The translations under genes were made by a program, and so were the position numbers. Under the pieces are notes generated by a model that saw nothing but the letters and a program-made list of their open reading frames with translations, did no database searches and was not told where the DNA came from. Shown here piece after piece: positions 30,921 through 43,519 of a stretch of 64,000 bases of DNA. Source of the DNA: Amaranthus tricolor (Eukaryota; Streptophyta; Magnoliopsida; Caryophyllales; Amaranthaceae); contig NC_080059.1 of the NCBI RefSeq assembly GCF_026212465.1, positions 13,714,972 through 13,778,971 of the forward strand, in the 5' to 3' direction. How positions within the stretch are numbered: the first letter of the stretch is position 1; each line of letters opens with the position of its first letter.

Positions 30921-33900
30921 TGAAGTTATACTCCCTAAACTTTTATTTATCACAAAACTTGATTGCACAATGACCTGTTTAGATAGTGGAATTTTATTGA
31001 GAAATTTAGAATTCAGCAAAATCTATGGTTTGGCTAATATCAAATTTGGCCCAATTTTAAGATTATTTTTTTTATTTTACTTTATCTTTTGATTATAGAG
31101 TAGTCTAATAATGGAGGGGTGATTAGGAGAAAATCAAACCTACAACTTTACTTGAAAAAGTGTATTTATAAATGATCATTTTTAACTTAGCAATAGCATG
31201 GACGGAACTACGAACAAGATAAAACTGAATATAATGTCTTCATCATACCGCTACCAAAAAACTTAAAAGCACAAAGTGTTATTAAAGTTTAGCTTGTATA
31301 TGGTTGATGACAATCATTTTATTCAGCTGATTATGAATGATTATACATCTCTATTACCACTTGTTCATTTAAATTAGAGAAGAGTTTGTGGCATTTCTGT
31401 TAGAAATTTTGAAGATCGTTATTGTAGTAGAATAAATTTGTTCGTCAATTTAGATGGTCCATAATTTGTACTTGTATTGAACATTATTGTAATTTGTAGT
31501 TAGAAATATTATTATCAATAGAAACATCATTGTCAATAAAACATCATTATCAATAAAATAAAAAGTTTTTAGTTACATACAAATTCAAATATAGTATACT
31601 AAATAATACAAGATGAGCGGAATAGCATATATGGATTTCTAAGACCTTTAGAAAGCTACCTTTCAGCTATTCATAGTCACATTGCATCACATTGCATTAA
31701 TAAAATGCAGAATAACATCATTATCAATAAATAAAAAGATTGTAGTTACATATAAATATTTGCCGATTTAAGATCTTGAGGTGTCATCTCTGTGTTATAG
31801 GGTAGCCTAAGTAGTGGTCGTATACGCCTTTGTCATTCATGGGCCTATACATAAACAAAATATAGTGAACATAAGAAAATAAACAAATTGTAATTAAAAA
31901 AATATTTAAAATATTTACGTATTCGACTCTACTATCCTTCTCTTTAAATGAGGAGCTTAGACTTCCCCTGGAGTAAGAAACGAGTGGGACACCATCCTGT
32001 ACTGTACTAGTCTAAGTACAACCTACAATTTTTAAGACCACTAAGCTTGAATGTACCAATCACTCATTTTCAGTTGGCTGCCTACCTACATCTTTTAGCC
32101 TAAGGACCTGCATCTTTCACAAGGGTCTTTAATGAGACATCAAGACCATTAGAAGTATTATGCCCAACCTCTTCGCACGCAAATCCGCCCCATGCCCATA
32201 GAGATATCTCCTCCTCATCACTAGACTCCAAGAAACTATATGTGAACATTGAGTCATCAATATGAGTACGCACCTAGTCTAAGGTGCTAGACCTCTAATC
32301 CTAACTCTATCTGACTGCCTGTACGACATACTTATATTGTGAGTAAATATTTATGGGGAAAATAAAAGTCAAACAAAGAAACAAGATTATTGGACTTGAA
32401 ATTAATAGAATATTGTTACTATTAAAGGTAAGAAATAATTGTTCATTTTCCTACTATTGTTCATTTTCCTACAATTGTTAATAGATTATTAATAGGTTAT
32501 TGTACGACATGCTTATATTGTACGTAAATATTTATCGTGAATAATGCAACTTTTTGTTCATTTTCCTACTATTGTTCAAGTTTTGTTCTTAAGGATATTA
32601 AAATGTTATATAGTTATTTGTGTTGGTAAATATATGTTTTATGATGAGCTATTATGTGTGCTATTATTGGGGGCATCATACTTATGATTTTTATGAATTA
32701 TTTTAGTGTAAAACTGCTTAAAATTAAATTTTGAAAAAATATTTTATTTATTAAAATTAAATTTTGAAAAAATATTTTATTTATGAAAATTATGATGAAT
32801 GAAATTATGTGGCTTTGGCAATTAGTTTTTAAATATTTTCTAAGCAAACTCAAGTACTAAAAGGTTGCAAAAATTAATTTATATTTTTCCTTGCGGACTT
32901 TTACCGTTATTTAAATGCATAAATTGTTTATAAAATGCAAAACGGAGTTAAATATATTCTTATTAATTAAAGTAATTACAAAAAAGTCATTTATAATTAT
33001 CCATCAAATTTCGGCCAGTAGGTATTATTTTAAGAATTTTTCATGAGTTTTTGTTTAATCAATTTATTATTTAGCGGTAAATGGTATAAGAGAAAAATAT
33101 GAAATAAATAGTAAACAACATCATTTTGACTTGTACTTTTAATGAGACACTTATATGGACAGTAATTACATATTAGAACCCTTAGATTAATTCTAGAACA
33201 TCCAAAAACTTTTACATAATTATTCATAATTAATTATAATTTATTGAGTTAATTGAAAATTGTTAATTGTAAAAAGGGACTAGTTCGTGAATAAAATTTT
33301 GGAGCTTTTAAATTAGATCACAAAATTAAATAATTACCATTAACCTACTGCCATCTAGTGTAAAAAATAAACTAACTTTAATAATTTATAATTTAATGAG
33401 ATTAATTATAATTGGAATATTGTTAACTTGTTCTAAAAATTAGAAATAGTAATTCGTTATTAATTAAATGAAATTTTAGAACTTAATACAATGATCTTAT
33501 AATCATTAAAAATGATAAATACATTTGTTTAGAAAGGCTGGCCTTGTTGGAGTATTATTTATTTTCATTTTATAAATTATTGCTTTAAGAAAACGTTAAT
33601 TCTATGATTTTTTTTTATAAATATATGATATATGAAAAATATTCTGGTTATATTGAATCACATGCATAACTATTTGAAATTTTATTTATTTTACTTGAAA
33701 TGTGTTGAATCGAGTCTTAAAAAACATTTTAGTAAATCCCTTGAAACTGTGTTGGATCTTAAGTAAGTCGTAAAAGATGCTTTTTCATTCTTTATATTGA
33801 TGCCCCAATATAGTACAAGTATTTATATATGATATGTCTGATGATTTAACAAGCAAGTATGTTTAATTCTATGTGAAAAAGTTATGAATTATATATGTTT

Positions 33901-34009
33901 TACCAAAACATGTTGTTTTCAAGGAAAAATATTTACAATTATGAGTTATGATATTACAATGAAAAGCATATTTATACAAAGTGGTAAAATTGTTGAATAT
34001 CAAGTAAAG

Positions 34010-34011
<2 letters not shown>
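30921..34011. other. Intergenic DNA, AT-rich, with local duplications
   Basis: No intact gene is seen. AACATCATTATCAATAAA with following bases occurs near 31540 and 31712. TGTACGACAT.CTTATATTGT occurs near 32320 and 32502. A 33-base tandem duplication (TAAAATTAAATTTTGAAAAA plus TATTTTATTTAT) lies at about 32717-32783. At about 32105-32265 on the - strand about 50 codons stay open with a non-random look (SSDEEEISLWAWGG), perhaps a gene or transposon remnant, not identified. Confidence 0.45.

Positions 34012-34056
<45 letters not shown>
34012..34056. repeat. (TA)n microsatellite
   Basis: About 45 bases of TA directly abut the left end of the MITE that follows. A shorter TA/TG run continues on its other side (34333-34414), ending in alternating GT/GC. 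Confidence 0.95.
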
Positions 34057-34060
<4 letters not shown>

Positions 34061-34332
34061 CGAGTTCCAGTGCGAACTATGCTTAAATGTGAACTGTGTG
34101 AACTTTGTTTTTTTTGGCAAAATCATATTACTATTTTTTTCCTTGATTTTTATGTTTGAAAAGTAACACGTTTTTGCTAAAGAGAAACAGTTTTCAAAAG
34201 TGTTACTGTTACATCAAAAACTGTTACTTTTCAATATAAAAATTTCACACAAAATGGTAACACCTTTTTGCTATAAAATAACACGGTTCACACAGTTCAC
34301 ACTTAAGCACAGTTCGCACTAGAACTTCTCTC
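34057..34332. mobile_element. MITE inserted in a TA microsatellite
   Basis: The left end AGTTCCAGTGCGAACTATGC and its continuation TTAAATGTGAACTGTGTGAAC is mirrored at the right by GTTCACACAGTTCACACTTA and AGCACAGTTCGCACTAGAACT. This makes inverted repeats of about 45 bp with few mismatches. Both sides are TA repeats, so the target duplication cannot be measured. The superfamily is not assigned. The interior is AT-rich. Confidence 0.8.
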
Positions 34333-34354
34333 TATATATATATGTGTGTGTATG

Positions 34355-34402
<48 letters not shown>

Positions 34403-34577
34403 TGCGTGCGCGCGTAAGGTACATTCGTCACAGTAAAGGTTGTGTACGAAGTTGGGAATAACAAAGGTTATGCCTTATTTTAACACAATACCATTGTGTT
34501 AGAAACTAGTCTGTCGCGCGAATGGTAGATTGCCTACCAAAAGAGTCATAGAATGAACTCAATGTTAGTACCATTCA

Positions 34578-35306
34578 CCTAGGACACTCTTCTAAGTTCT
34601 CGTTTTCATTTCGATACAACACACAATCATTCGGACACGCATGAATCTTCTGGTACTCTAAGCCGAAAGGACACATGAGCTTTTTGGCATAATATATCGA
34701 CTTTGGAAGTTCATTTCCCTCGAGAAGCATCTCACCTAACGCTTCTAATAACATTGTGAAACTAGCGTCACTCCAATTGAACTTTGACTTAATGTTGAAA
34801 ATTGTCTACACTGCTGTTAGTTTGGTGAACTTTGTACATCCAGGGTACAAAGGCTTTTGAGAAGCCTCTGTCAACAAGTCAAAAGCACGAGGACGTTTTC
34901 CTAACTCATCCTCGACTCCCTCCATCATCTCATCAACACGATCCACATCCTCATCGACATTCTCTTCATCTGTCTCATACCCATTAACATGATCTACTAC
35001 ATCCTCATTGACATCGGCCACATTATTGACGTCCTCAACAACACTTTTCTCTTTGTAAACTCCCTTCTCACCATGCCAAATCCAAACATGATATTGAGGC
35101 CTAAACCCACGTCGAAGTATGTGCTCCCTAAGGATATCAACACTATCTACCTTTGATACATTGCCACAAGTGACACATGGGCAATAAAAACCAACTCCCC
35201 CTGTCCTAACTTGATGTTCAACCGCAATACTACAAAATTCTAATACGCCATCAATAAATTTCGACGATTCAATGCTTCCATACATCCAAGAACGATCTTT
35301 TGTCAT
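34578..35306 (-). pseudogene. CACTA transposase N-terminal fragment
   Basis: The - strand open frame from 35306 begins MTKDRSWMYGS. It contains a transposase-associated zinc-finger domain (residues about 3-80), with CPCVTCGN and the LREHILRRGF then YHVWIWHGE blocks that define it. An acidic stretch follows, then LYPGCTKFTKLTAV. A stop at about 34805 interrupts it, after which the same frame continues with the next conserved block (LPKSIYYAKKLMCPFG, HACPNDCVLYRNE) to another stop near 34576. The catalytic core is not present. It is a non-functional fragment. Confidence 0.88.
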
Positions 35307-36169
35307 CCTAATTAGTGTGATTAGTTAATTCAAAACAAAATTAATACACAACTTTTAAACATATATACTTATTTATAACAAACATATTTAACCCTAAAAA
35401 TATATACTTATTTATACCAAATCTATTTAACCCTAAATATACATACTTCATATTCTAATTCTATACTTCATACTTCAATATTAAGCACTACATTGTAAAT
35501 AAAATCATATTCTAATTCTAATAGTTAAAAACATAACTATAACAACAAACCACATTTTTAACAAATTACACAAATATTTAACAAACTAATAATATAAACT
35601 TGAATAATGTAAAATTCACAAATAATTTGATATCTTTAGCACTAAATTACTAAATTACATGTTAAACAACAAAGATATGAACTTGCAAATTAGTAAAATA
35701 AATATAATTACCTTGATTTCGTGGGTTATGTTATCTACAACGAAAAACAGAGAAACAAAATTAGTATACAAACAGTTGCCCAAAATTTCGAGTGTTTTCA
35801 TGAATATCTTGCAAAACTTAAATGCTTAACAAATTAAAAAGAGAAAAAATACCTTAATGTCGTGGGTTTTGAAGATGAACAAGACCAAATTTCGTGGGTT
35901 TGAAGATGAAGAACAGGTTTAAAGAAACAGTCAATTGCTTAATTTTTCAAGTGTTTTTCAATGGTGGGTTTGAAACAGGTTTTGAAGATGAAGAATTTAT
36001 GGTTTTTAGAAGAAGATGAAGATGAAGAATGAAACGTTGAATGGTGAAAGTGGTGGGTTTGAGAGATACAACAGTTTACGTTAATGGCGAAGAATGAAAT
36101 AGGTTTGTGAAATGAAATGTAATGTTAGGTTGCATTGGCGAGTTTTAATTTTGTGAAATGAAAGTATTT

Positions 36170-36420
36170 GCTGCGGGCCCTCAATTAACCGCAGCAATTG
36201 AAAGCTGCACATGAGTATTTGCTGCGGGCATTCAACTAACTGCCGCAATTGATAGCGTTATTTGCTGCGGACCTTAGCATAACCGCAACAATTAATTGTG
36301 CTACTGAGTATTTGCTGTGGTCAAGGCCTGAAACCGCAACAATTTTTTCTTATTCTTTTTCCTATTTATTGCTGCGTATACACAAAAACCGCAGCAAATG
36401 ATAAGCAGCAAATACGTTTT
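36170..36420. repeat. Subterminal repeats of the CACTA element
   Basis: The decamer-like words TTTGCTGCGG and CCGCAGCAAT or CCGCAACAAT appear at least eight times in alternating orientation. This region is GC-richer than its surroundings. Confidence 0.85.
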
Positions 36421-36432
36421 TTTCCACTAGTG

Positions 36433-37106
36433 ACTGCTATAAGAAACCATATTGTTTTAGAAGTCGCTTGAGCAGCTTTTGAACTATCGATTTGAGTTTG
36501 AATTTGGATCCATTGAGATCCTATGATTTATGATGAAAAAATAAGAACTTGAAATTATTATGAAACTATTGAATTGAGTTTGTATAATGATAAATGAAAA
36601 AGCATCTTTCAAAATGAATTTACTCAAACCAAAATGTTATAACTTGTTTGACGGACACTAGTGTGTTATAATCAACCTTTTTGTTGCTATTATGCTTTGT
36701 ATGTTTTCAATGATTTTTTTTTTTAGAGTAAACCCCGTGGCACCTCAACGAATTATTGATAGGCGAGCAGAAGATGAACTTGAGATGGAGTATGACTCCC
36801 TTTTGTTCAGATCTCATTATTTTATATGAGAGACTATTAGTTCATAAGTTTATAGTTGGACTATTTAAAGATGTAATTTGAACTTCAGACTTATTTCGAT
36901 TTGGTTGTAATTTTCCTTTATTTTGGGCAGTTAAAACTTCCATTATATTGCTTTGGTTTTGGTTCAAGTATTTTACTTGGACATTAGTTTAAAATTTAAA
37001 TAACCTCTTAATTGTCTTAGCAAAAGTAAGCTTCCGCTTGATTGATACTATATTCCATTTAGTATTTGCTTTTATAATTTGAGGTTGTTATAGTTGGTAT
37101 CAGAGT
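36433..37106 (+). mobile_element. 3' part of a Ty3/gypsy LTR with primer-binding site
   Basis: The stretch ends GAGGTTGTTATAG and is directly followed by TTGGTATCAGAG (PBS at 37095-37106), the LTR/PBS junction of plant gypsy elements. The CACTA element appears to be inserted in or next to this LTR, so its 5' limit is unknown. The following 480 bases (to about 37590) would be the start of the internal region, but contain no gag. A 25-bp tandem repeat (GATGCTAGTGAATA.GAGTAA) lies at 37308-37358. Confidence 0.6.
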
Positions 37107-37608
37107 CAAGACTTTGGAATTGTATGTCTAAAATTTAGAAAATAAATTGAAAGAATCAGAAAGAATAAAAAGCTTAAAGGTTGAAGTTAAAAAAATCAAA
37201 AATTTGAGATAATTTGCAAAAAAAAACATCTATTTGAAATTAGAACCAAAGTGAGAATTTAATTAGTGATAATTAAGTATGAAGAGCATATAGACAAGAG
37301 TCATGATGGATGCTAGTGAATAAGAGTAAAGGTTGATGCTAGTGAATAGGAGTAAAGGCTAAGTAGCTAAAGTTTGTGGATTTTACTCCAAGAGTTAAAA
37401 AGATAAATAATAAATAAAAGGGATGTTGTTGCTAGAAAACCAATCATCCAATATAAAAAAATTATAAGAGTATAGTGGGAACTTGGAAGAGTGTGTGTAT
37501 GATTTGATATGTTTTTAGAAGCATAATTTTGATATTAAGTGGTTTTTATGAAATGTCCTAGAGATTAATGCTCAGACTTAAATAAAATAAAAATAAAAAT
37601 AAAAATGA

Positions 37609-40600
37609 ATCGCCCAAAATTGGGCGATTGGACCCCAGTTCTGTAACAAGAGAGGCAATCTCGATACATAATTAGCATTTAATAATAATGTTTAATACAA
37701 AAAAAATATTGCGGAAGTCTTAAAATGCCGAATTGTTAAAAACTTTAAATTATAAAACTAAAACTGTTTAAAACAAAAGTAAAATATTAATACCTCTGAT
37801 AAGAAATATTGTTTGCTCAAAAAAAAAATACATCATCATCAAGTCATCAATAAAGATACAAAAAGCAGCTAAGTTCTCGATAAATAGTAATTGCTGCGGC
37901 CTGGATCGGAACCTGAACTAAATCCTGCAAAATGCTGCCATCCATGATACGGATGACAGCCGATTGAATCGGTCAGCGCTTAACGCCGAGCATAACTTCC
38001 TATCCAACTCAAAATACGGAAACTATACGCTACATTTACAAAATAATAATTTAAGTACGAACTTATACTTAATTGACACCATCGTATACTTTTTAGCATG
38101 TTCGTTTTCTGTTACATACTTTTAAGTCATTAAGATACCATTCTCGATTCTGACAGAAGTACGTTACTGCCACTTATACAATTCGGTAATCTTAACACTT
38201 GAGTAAGTTCATTTGGTTAATACTCATAACCGTACCATGCATCATAGCATCAACACTAATCAAGTTTATCACTAATCAACAAGCACATCAATATGACACC
38301 TGATATATGTAAGGGTCTGGTTAGGTGAGAACCGTAGTCCTAAACCCTAACTGTGGTGGGATTCGTCACCCCTCCAATACAATATTTATGCTCGAGCTCT
38401 ACAGGATAGGTAGCGAACCCCCTGTCTTACACCGCATTTTACGTGCCGGCCAACACGAACGCCGAGATTTTACATGCCGGTCCATGGTTCGACATTACCT
38501 TACTATCAGGGTCATTCAATCAATACATTTCACACAAGTACATCACATTTTTATTACTCCAAGTTGACTTTGAAATTTAAATTTGACCAACCTAAGTGGT
38601 AACTTCATTTATTTAATATAATTCTTAATCATAACGTTTAATTTACCTTTACGTCTTCATTACTTAATTTTTACACATTAAATTTTATTTATAACTTTAT
38701 TTTAATAGGTCATTAAATTCACACTAATAACTTAATATTTTATTAATAGTCTCCAAATTAGTATTTTCCACAAGTAGCTACTTTTCTCTTGAAATAAGTT
38801 CCCAAAATCAAATTTTCCAACTTTAAAATAAATAAAACTTTATTCTCCTCACAAAATCAAACATTCTAATTAAAATTCAAGTTAAACTGCAACCTTTGGA
38901 TAAGTTTTCAAAATTCAACAAGTTTACCAAAAAATAATTATTTCAAGTTTCGAAAAACAAGTAAACTTATTAGATTCGCAAAAATCAACATTCTAGTAAT
39001 AAAACAAATAAAACTTATAATTTCAAAAAAATCAATATTTCACACATAGTTTAAGAACAAGTTTAAAAAATACTTTTACATCTTTTTATATAAATTTTGG
39101 TCAAATAGTTAGCAACTAAAATATTATTTTGTACTAAATAGTAATCAAATGTCACAAAAGTTTTTTTTTTTTTTTTTAATTTATGAAATCTAATATATTC
39201 AAGAAAATCACTTCAATATTTAATAACTTATAAAGCTTTCTCAAAAATAACTTTTAAGATTTTATTTTAATATTATCATAAAATATCTTATAATAATATA
39301 AAAAAAATAAATCAAACTCTTTTTCTTTTTAATATGATAATGGTCGAATAGTCTATGAGTATTTTAGAGCCTTTTTCACTAACAAAACAACTTCATTTAA
39401 TTTATTATAGTAAATTCAAGATTTAAATAATTAATATAACCACTAAAAAAATAAAAACTTTACACAATAACTTAGAAATTTACTATAACTTTAAGGATAA
39501 ACTTAAATCTCAGAATAAAGTATAATAACAATATTCTTAATATAATCATACTTAGTAAAAATGCGTTCATAAAATAACTTAATACCTTATAAACTAGTTT
39601 GAAGGCTAACATACACATATTAATACAAAATTCTAACATAAAATAAATTCTTAAATATAATAACATTTCTAATGTAACACATAACTCATAAATATACTAG
39701 CACTAGTTTATAACATAAATCATGCTTAATATCACTAGAATATAATTTTGCACTCAACTTCCTAAATTGTTCAAAGATTATTAAATTAACATACTAAAAA
39801 TACTTTTAGCATACACATACTTAATATAATCTTGATCATAATTTCATTAAACTAAATTCCACTAAAATATATCAACATATTTCATACTTTGCATATTATA
39901 AAGTAAATATAATGTAAAATTCCACAAAAAGAGTAGGGTAAGAAGTTATACCATACTAACACCAATGATTAGTACTAAGTACTAATTAGGAAAATAATAA
40001 GAAATAAGATCCTCCAAGATAGATAATAATGCTCCAAAGATAATTAATCCCAACTCCCAAAATAATGATGATGATTTAAGCTAAGTAAAGAGTGTTCTAA
40101 GCTCCATGTTCTTTAATTTCTTTAATTAATAAAGGTATTAATGTAGTAAGATTTTAATGAAGTGAAAGTATAAGAAAGAATGTTAGAAAGATTTGATGAT
40201 GGTGGTGTAAGTGATCTCATGGCTAAGGGGGTATTTATAATGGGTTTGGGCAACTTTGTAGTTCATTAGATTGTATGAAAAAGAGTGTTAGGAGTATATA
40301 AGAAGGTTAACTTGTGTAAGTGATTTAGAGTGTGTAAGTGAATGTGTAAGAGTTGGAGTGTGTAAGTGAATGTGTAAGAGTTTGGAGTGTAGAAGAAGGT
40401 TAGCTTGTGTAAGAAAATGGTGATAGCTTGTGTAAGTGATGAACATCATGGGTTACCTTAGAAAGGATTTTGGTTCATCAAAATTTTGTTCTAGTATGTA
40501 CAAGTGAATATACTTTAAAATAATGGGTAAATTTAATCATGAAAATATGTAGTTCATTTAAAATTTTGCTTAAACTATACTTAATGTTAATAATAAAAAT

Positions 40601-41015
40601 ACGACTCATTTTTATGTAAAAAATAATTACATCAAAATTATAAGGTTAAAATAATAAGTAGTAATGTTAGTTTAAGGAAGAAAGTTAAAAAGTAACGTTT
40701 TACAAAACCGTGAAAATAATAATAAAATTTTACTTTTCGTACTATAAAATAATAAAATAATATTTTAGTGCTTATAAAAAGATTTTAAACAAAATGCTAT
40801 TTTAAAGTTTAATATTTGAAAGAAAATTACAAAATCGGAAAAGATTTAGGAATTAAAGATGGTTTGAAATGGATAATCAAAGGATTAGAGACTTGATTTG
40901 AAAATTCAGAATAATTAATCGGAAGATTAAAATTAAGAATTTTGAGTCTGTTACAAGTTCAATCGCCACTTTTTTGGCGATTGAACCGGAGTCCAATCGC
41001 CCGATTCTGGGCGAT
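37609..41015. repeat. 88-nt hairpin split by a solo LTR
   Basis: If the LTR and one AGTTC copy are removed, 37609-37641 joins 40961-41015. The result is two 41-base arms with a 6-base loop (CTTTTT). The arms pair at 37 of 41 positions. Each arm also contains a smaller palindrome (ATCGCCC...GGGCGAT). It is much richer in G and C than the flanks. Its nature (small RNA precursor, foldback element, other) is unknown. Confidence 0.85.
37642..40955 (-). mobile_element. 3.3 kb solo LTR of a gypsy (Tekay-like) element
   Basis: It starts TGTAACAAGAGAGG and ends GAGTCTGTTACA, with exact 5-bp duplications AGTTC on both sides (37637-37641 and 40956-40960). The very long LTR and a GC-richer block with TACATGCCGGTCCATGG words (38310-38520) in AT-rich DNA suggest a chromovirus of the Tekay kind. 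Comparison with the LTR end at 37092 (TTCCGC about 70 bases before the end) suggests - strand orientation. No internal region remains. Near 40310-40400 are short GTGTAAGTGAATGTGTAAGAG repeats. Confidence 0.85.
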
Positions 41016-41077
41016 ACAATTTTTATATATATCTTTTTTTCTTTTTGAATAATAATTATTAATTTTAATTTTATTAT

Positions 41078-41108
<31 letters not shown>

Positions 41109-42293
41109 GTTATTATTATTAATTTTATTTATATTCTTTTTGAAGAATATAAAAAAGTTAATTATTATTATTATTGTTGTTATTGATACTATTATTATTA
41201 TTATTATTATAAATAAGAAATTTGTAGAGAGTGGTAAAATTGTAATTTTTTAAAAATCAGGGGAAAATTCCTAATTTTATTTGAAGGAGGTGGCGATAAA
41301 ATGAAAATAGTGGCGATGTTTAAGGATTAGGAGGTAAAACACCATAAATGACTTGCATTAAAATCATCATTCACAACTGTTGTTGCGCTGGATTCAGTTA
41401 GTATTTGCCATGTCATAATTCCCCGTCCAAAACAGTCAAAGATTTACCCAATCATACCGTCCCACGAGGTTTCTCCATTGCTTTTTCATCTATTTTATTC
41501 TTTTCCTTTATTACCCCACATATCTTAAGTATGGAATATGTTCTCACTTGAAAAACAATTTCTCACTTAAAAAATGATTATTTTCTCATTTAAAAAAATA
41601 TAACACTCCCGTTTTTCTGTTAAATATGAACTTGTTTTTCGAATTTTATTTTCTTGCTTTATTTAACATGCATTTACGTATAATTTCACATAAATTAAAA
41701 TAGTGGTTAAATAATAAATTTTTTACTAATGTTTAGGAAAAATTATCTTGAATAATCCCTATTACCTATTTTTCATTAATAATTCCTATTTTTGATTAAT
41801 TCTAAATAATTAAATATTGTATATTTTTTGCTGATAGTACTTAATGCCACATTTTAATCGACCATTATAGATACCTATCACCAAACAAGAGTAAAGGTAG
41901 ACCAATGAAGAAGTATAATGAGGAAAAAAAAGTGAGTGTAACGGCTAGTAGGTACCCGCAGTAGCATGTTAAATTGTGGCTAGTAGGAACTTGTTGTGAA
42001 TAATCTCTACTATTGATTATTTCTAAGTCACTGTAATAATAAATCTTTCTATCTTTTTCATTAAATATGCATAAAAATTGCTTTATTATTTTAATTTTAA
42101 CCAGAAGGTTTCATTGTATACAAAAACTCAAAGTTTTCATAATATCTATGACTTGTGCAAAATGACTAATATCATAAATTATAATCAAAATATTTGAAAA
42201 TTAAATAACTAATTATACTCAATGAAACTAAAATTTACTAATCAAAATTATAAAACAAATAATTATTTGTACTGATATTAGTTTTCATTGCCA
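41016..42293. other. AT-rich intergenic DNA
   Basis: It begins with (ATT)n-rich stretches (about 41070-41210). A TGGCGAT word occurs twice at about 41290-41320, echoing the hairpin arm. No gene is recognised. Confidence 0.4.
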
Positions 42294-42800
42294 CTATCAT
42301 CATCATCATACCCTGTATATCCAGCTCATAAAAACTACGTTAAGGAATTTGAGAGAGATGAAAGACGACATTTCATACCTTATCATAGAAGATACGAAAA
42401 TTACGAACAATAAGACCATTGGATTCAAAAAAAAATTTGCAAATGAAACAAAGGACTCTAAACATGTCATAGGTAGACAATAGTAACACAAGACATGACA
42501 TAGCAAATATTTATAATTAAAACAACAATCAACGAAACATAAATAATAATCATAAAGATATAAATAATAATCATGGCAATGATAACTACCTAATACCAAT
42601 AGTCCAAAACACAAATATAATATCTCCAACTAGTTTATCTCTAGTCGCATCCTCAAACTCATTTCATTCCTAATTTTCTCATTTTATGTTTTTAATCCAC
42701 CACAATTTCTCTTTTCATAATTAACCATAATATATTCCACCCTTCTCACAGATGCGGTCGGTGGTCTTCTTTCACATATGTTAAAACCATCTCAATATAC
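42294..42800 (-). mobile_element. 3' end of an RTE-type LINE
   Basis: Read on the - strand, the unit ends with GCTGGATATACAGGGTATGA followed by a TGA/ATG tail, as in RTE-like LINEs. Upstream (about 42750-42690) a broken frame gives a CERRPPTASVRRVEYIMVNY-like reading, which resembles the C-terminal end of plant RTE-type reverse transcriptase proteins. It is a 5'-truncated, dead copy. The open frame at 42306-42629 is in this repeat and is not a gene. Confidence 0.6.
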
Positions 42801-43519
42801 TTTCATACGTCTTTGTTAAAATGTGTGCAACATCAAAACTCTCTTATTCACAATCCTAGTTCCTAAGCTTAATTATATTGATAAAAAAAAAATAAAATTT
42901 GAACAACTCTTGTATAGGATTGTCTTAAAATTAGACAAGTCCATATAAGAAGCCTAAATTCAAAATTCCAAGAAGTTAAAAGTTTTTGAAAGAATACGCA
43001 TGTTTAGCATAACACGATCTCAACGTTTGTTATTAGACTCTCACTTTCTTAGTAAAAGTAGCAATTTTAGGTTTTAAACTATCACATTTCTCAACATTTG
43101 TAGTTTAAACTCTTATTTTTAGTTAAAATAATCTACAATTTTGTAGTTAAAATAATCATTTTGAGTTTTAAAGTAGATGCTAAATAACACAAATAAATAT
43201 CATAAGTAGGACAATGAATTTTTTATTACTTTAGTTACACTATCTTTTAAGATTGTTTCACAGTAAAATTATCATAATCAAAATTTGTGTTAATTTGTAT
43301 TTATTAAAACAAGTTTAAATGCTTGTCGCTTGATACCGTCTACACACAAGGTTGTGGGAATCAAACAATTTTTATACAAGGTTAACTATTCTCCCAGGAT
43401 GGTGATAATCAAAATTCTTCATCCCATTAGAATAAAAGAGAAAGCTTTCTACTAATATGCTAATCCAAAATAGATTTAGAATTAAACGAGAATGAATGGA
43501 CATTTATCAACGATATAAC
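42801..43519. other. AT-rich intergenic DNA
   Basis: No gene or element end is recognised. Confidence 0.4.

Larger units (their letters stand above)
34430..36432 (-). mobile_element. 5' part of a CACTA (En/Spm) DNA transposon
   Basis: Read on the - strand from 36432, the end is CACTAGTGGAAAAAAACG, a typical CACTA terminus. The next 260 bases (36170-36420) carry many copies in both directions of TTTGCTGCGG / CCGCAGCAA, the subterminal transposase-binding repeats of this superfamily. The start of a transposase follows at 35306. The other terminus is absent: sequence homology stops around 34430-34570 next to GT repeats, so the element is cut off. ACT at 36433-36435 may be one copy of its 3-bp duplication. 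Confidence 0.85.

Noticed and set aside
33869..34126. 85-codon open frame on the - strand
   Set aside because: It crosses the TA microsatellite and the MITE end, so it is spurious.
37609..41015. A 3.4 kb DNA transposon with GC-rich inverted ends (ATCGCCC...GGGCGAT at both sides)
   Set aside because: Exact AGTTC duplications and TGTAACA...TGTTACA ends inside these motifs show a solo LTR inserted into an older hairpin; the inverted pair belongs to the hairpin.
42306..42629. 107-codon open frame on the - strand
   Set aside because: It lies in the non-coding tail of an RTE-type LINE, and the composition is biased to Tyr, Phe and Cys from AT-rich DNA.
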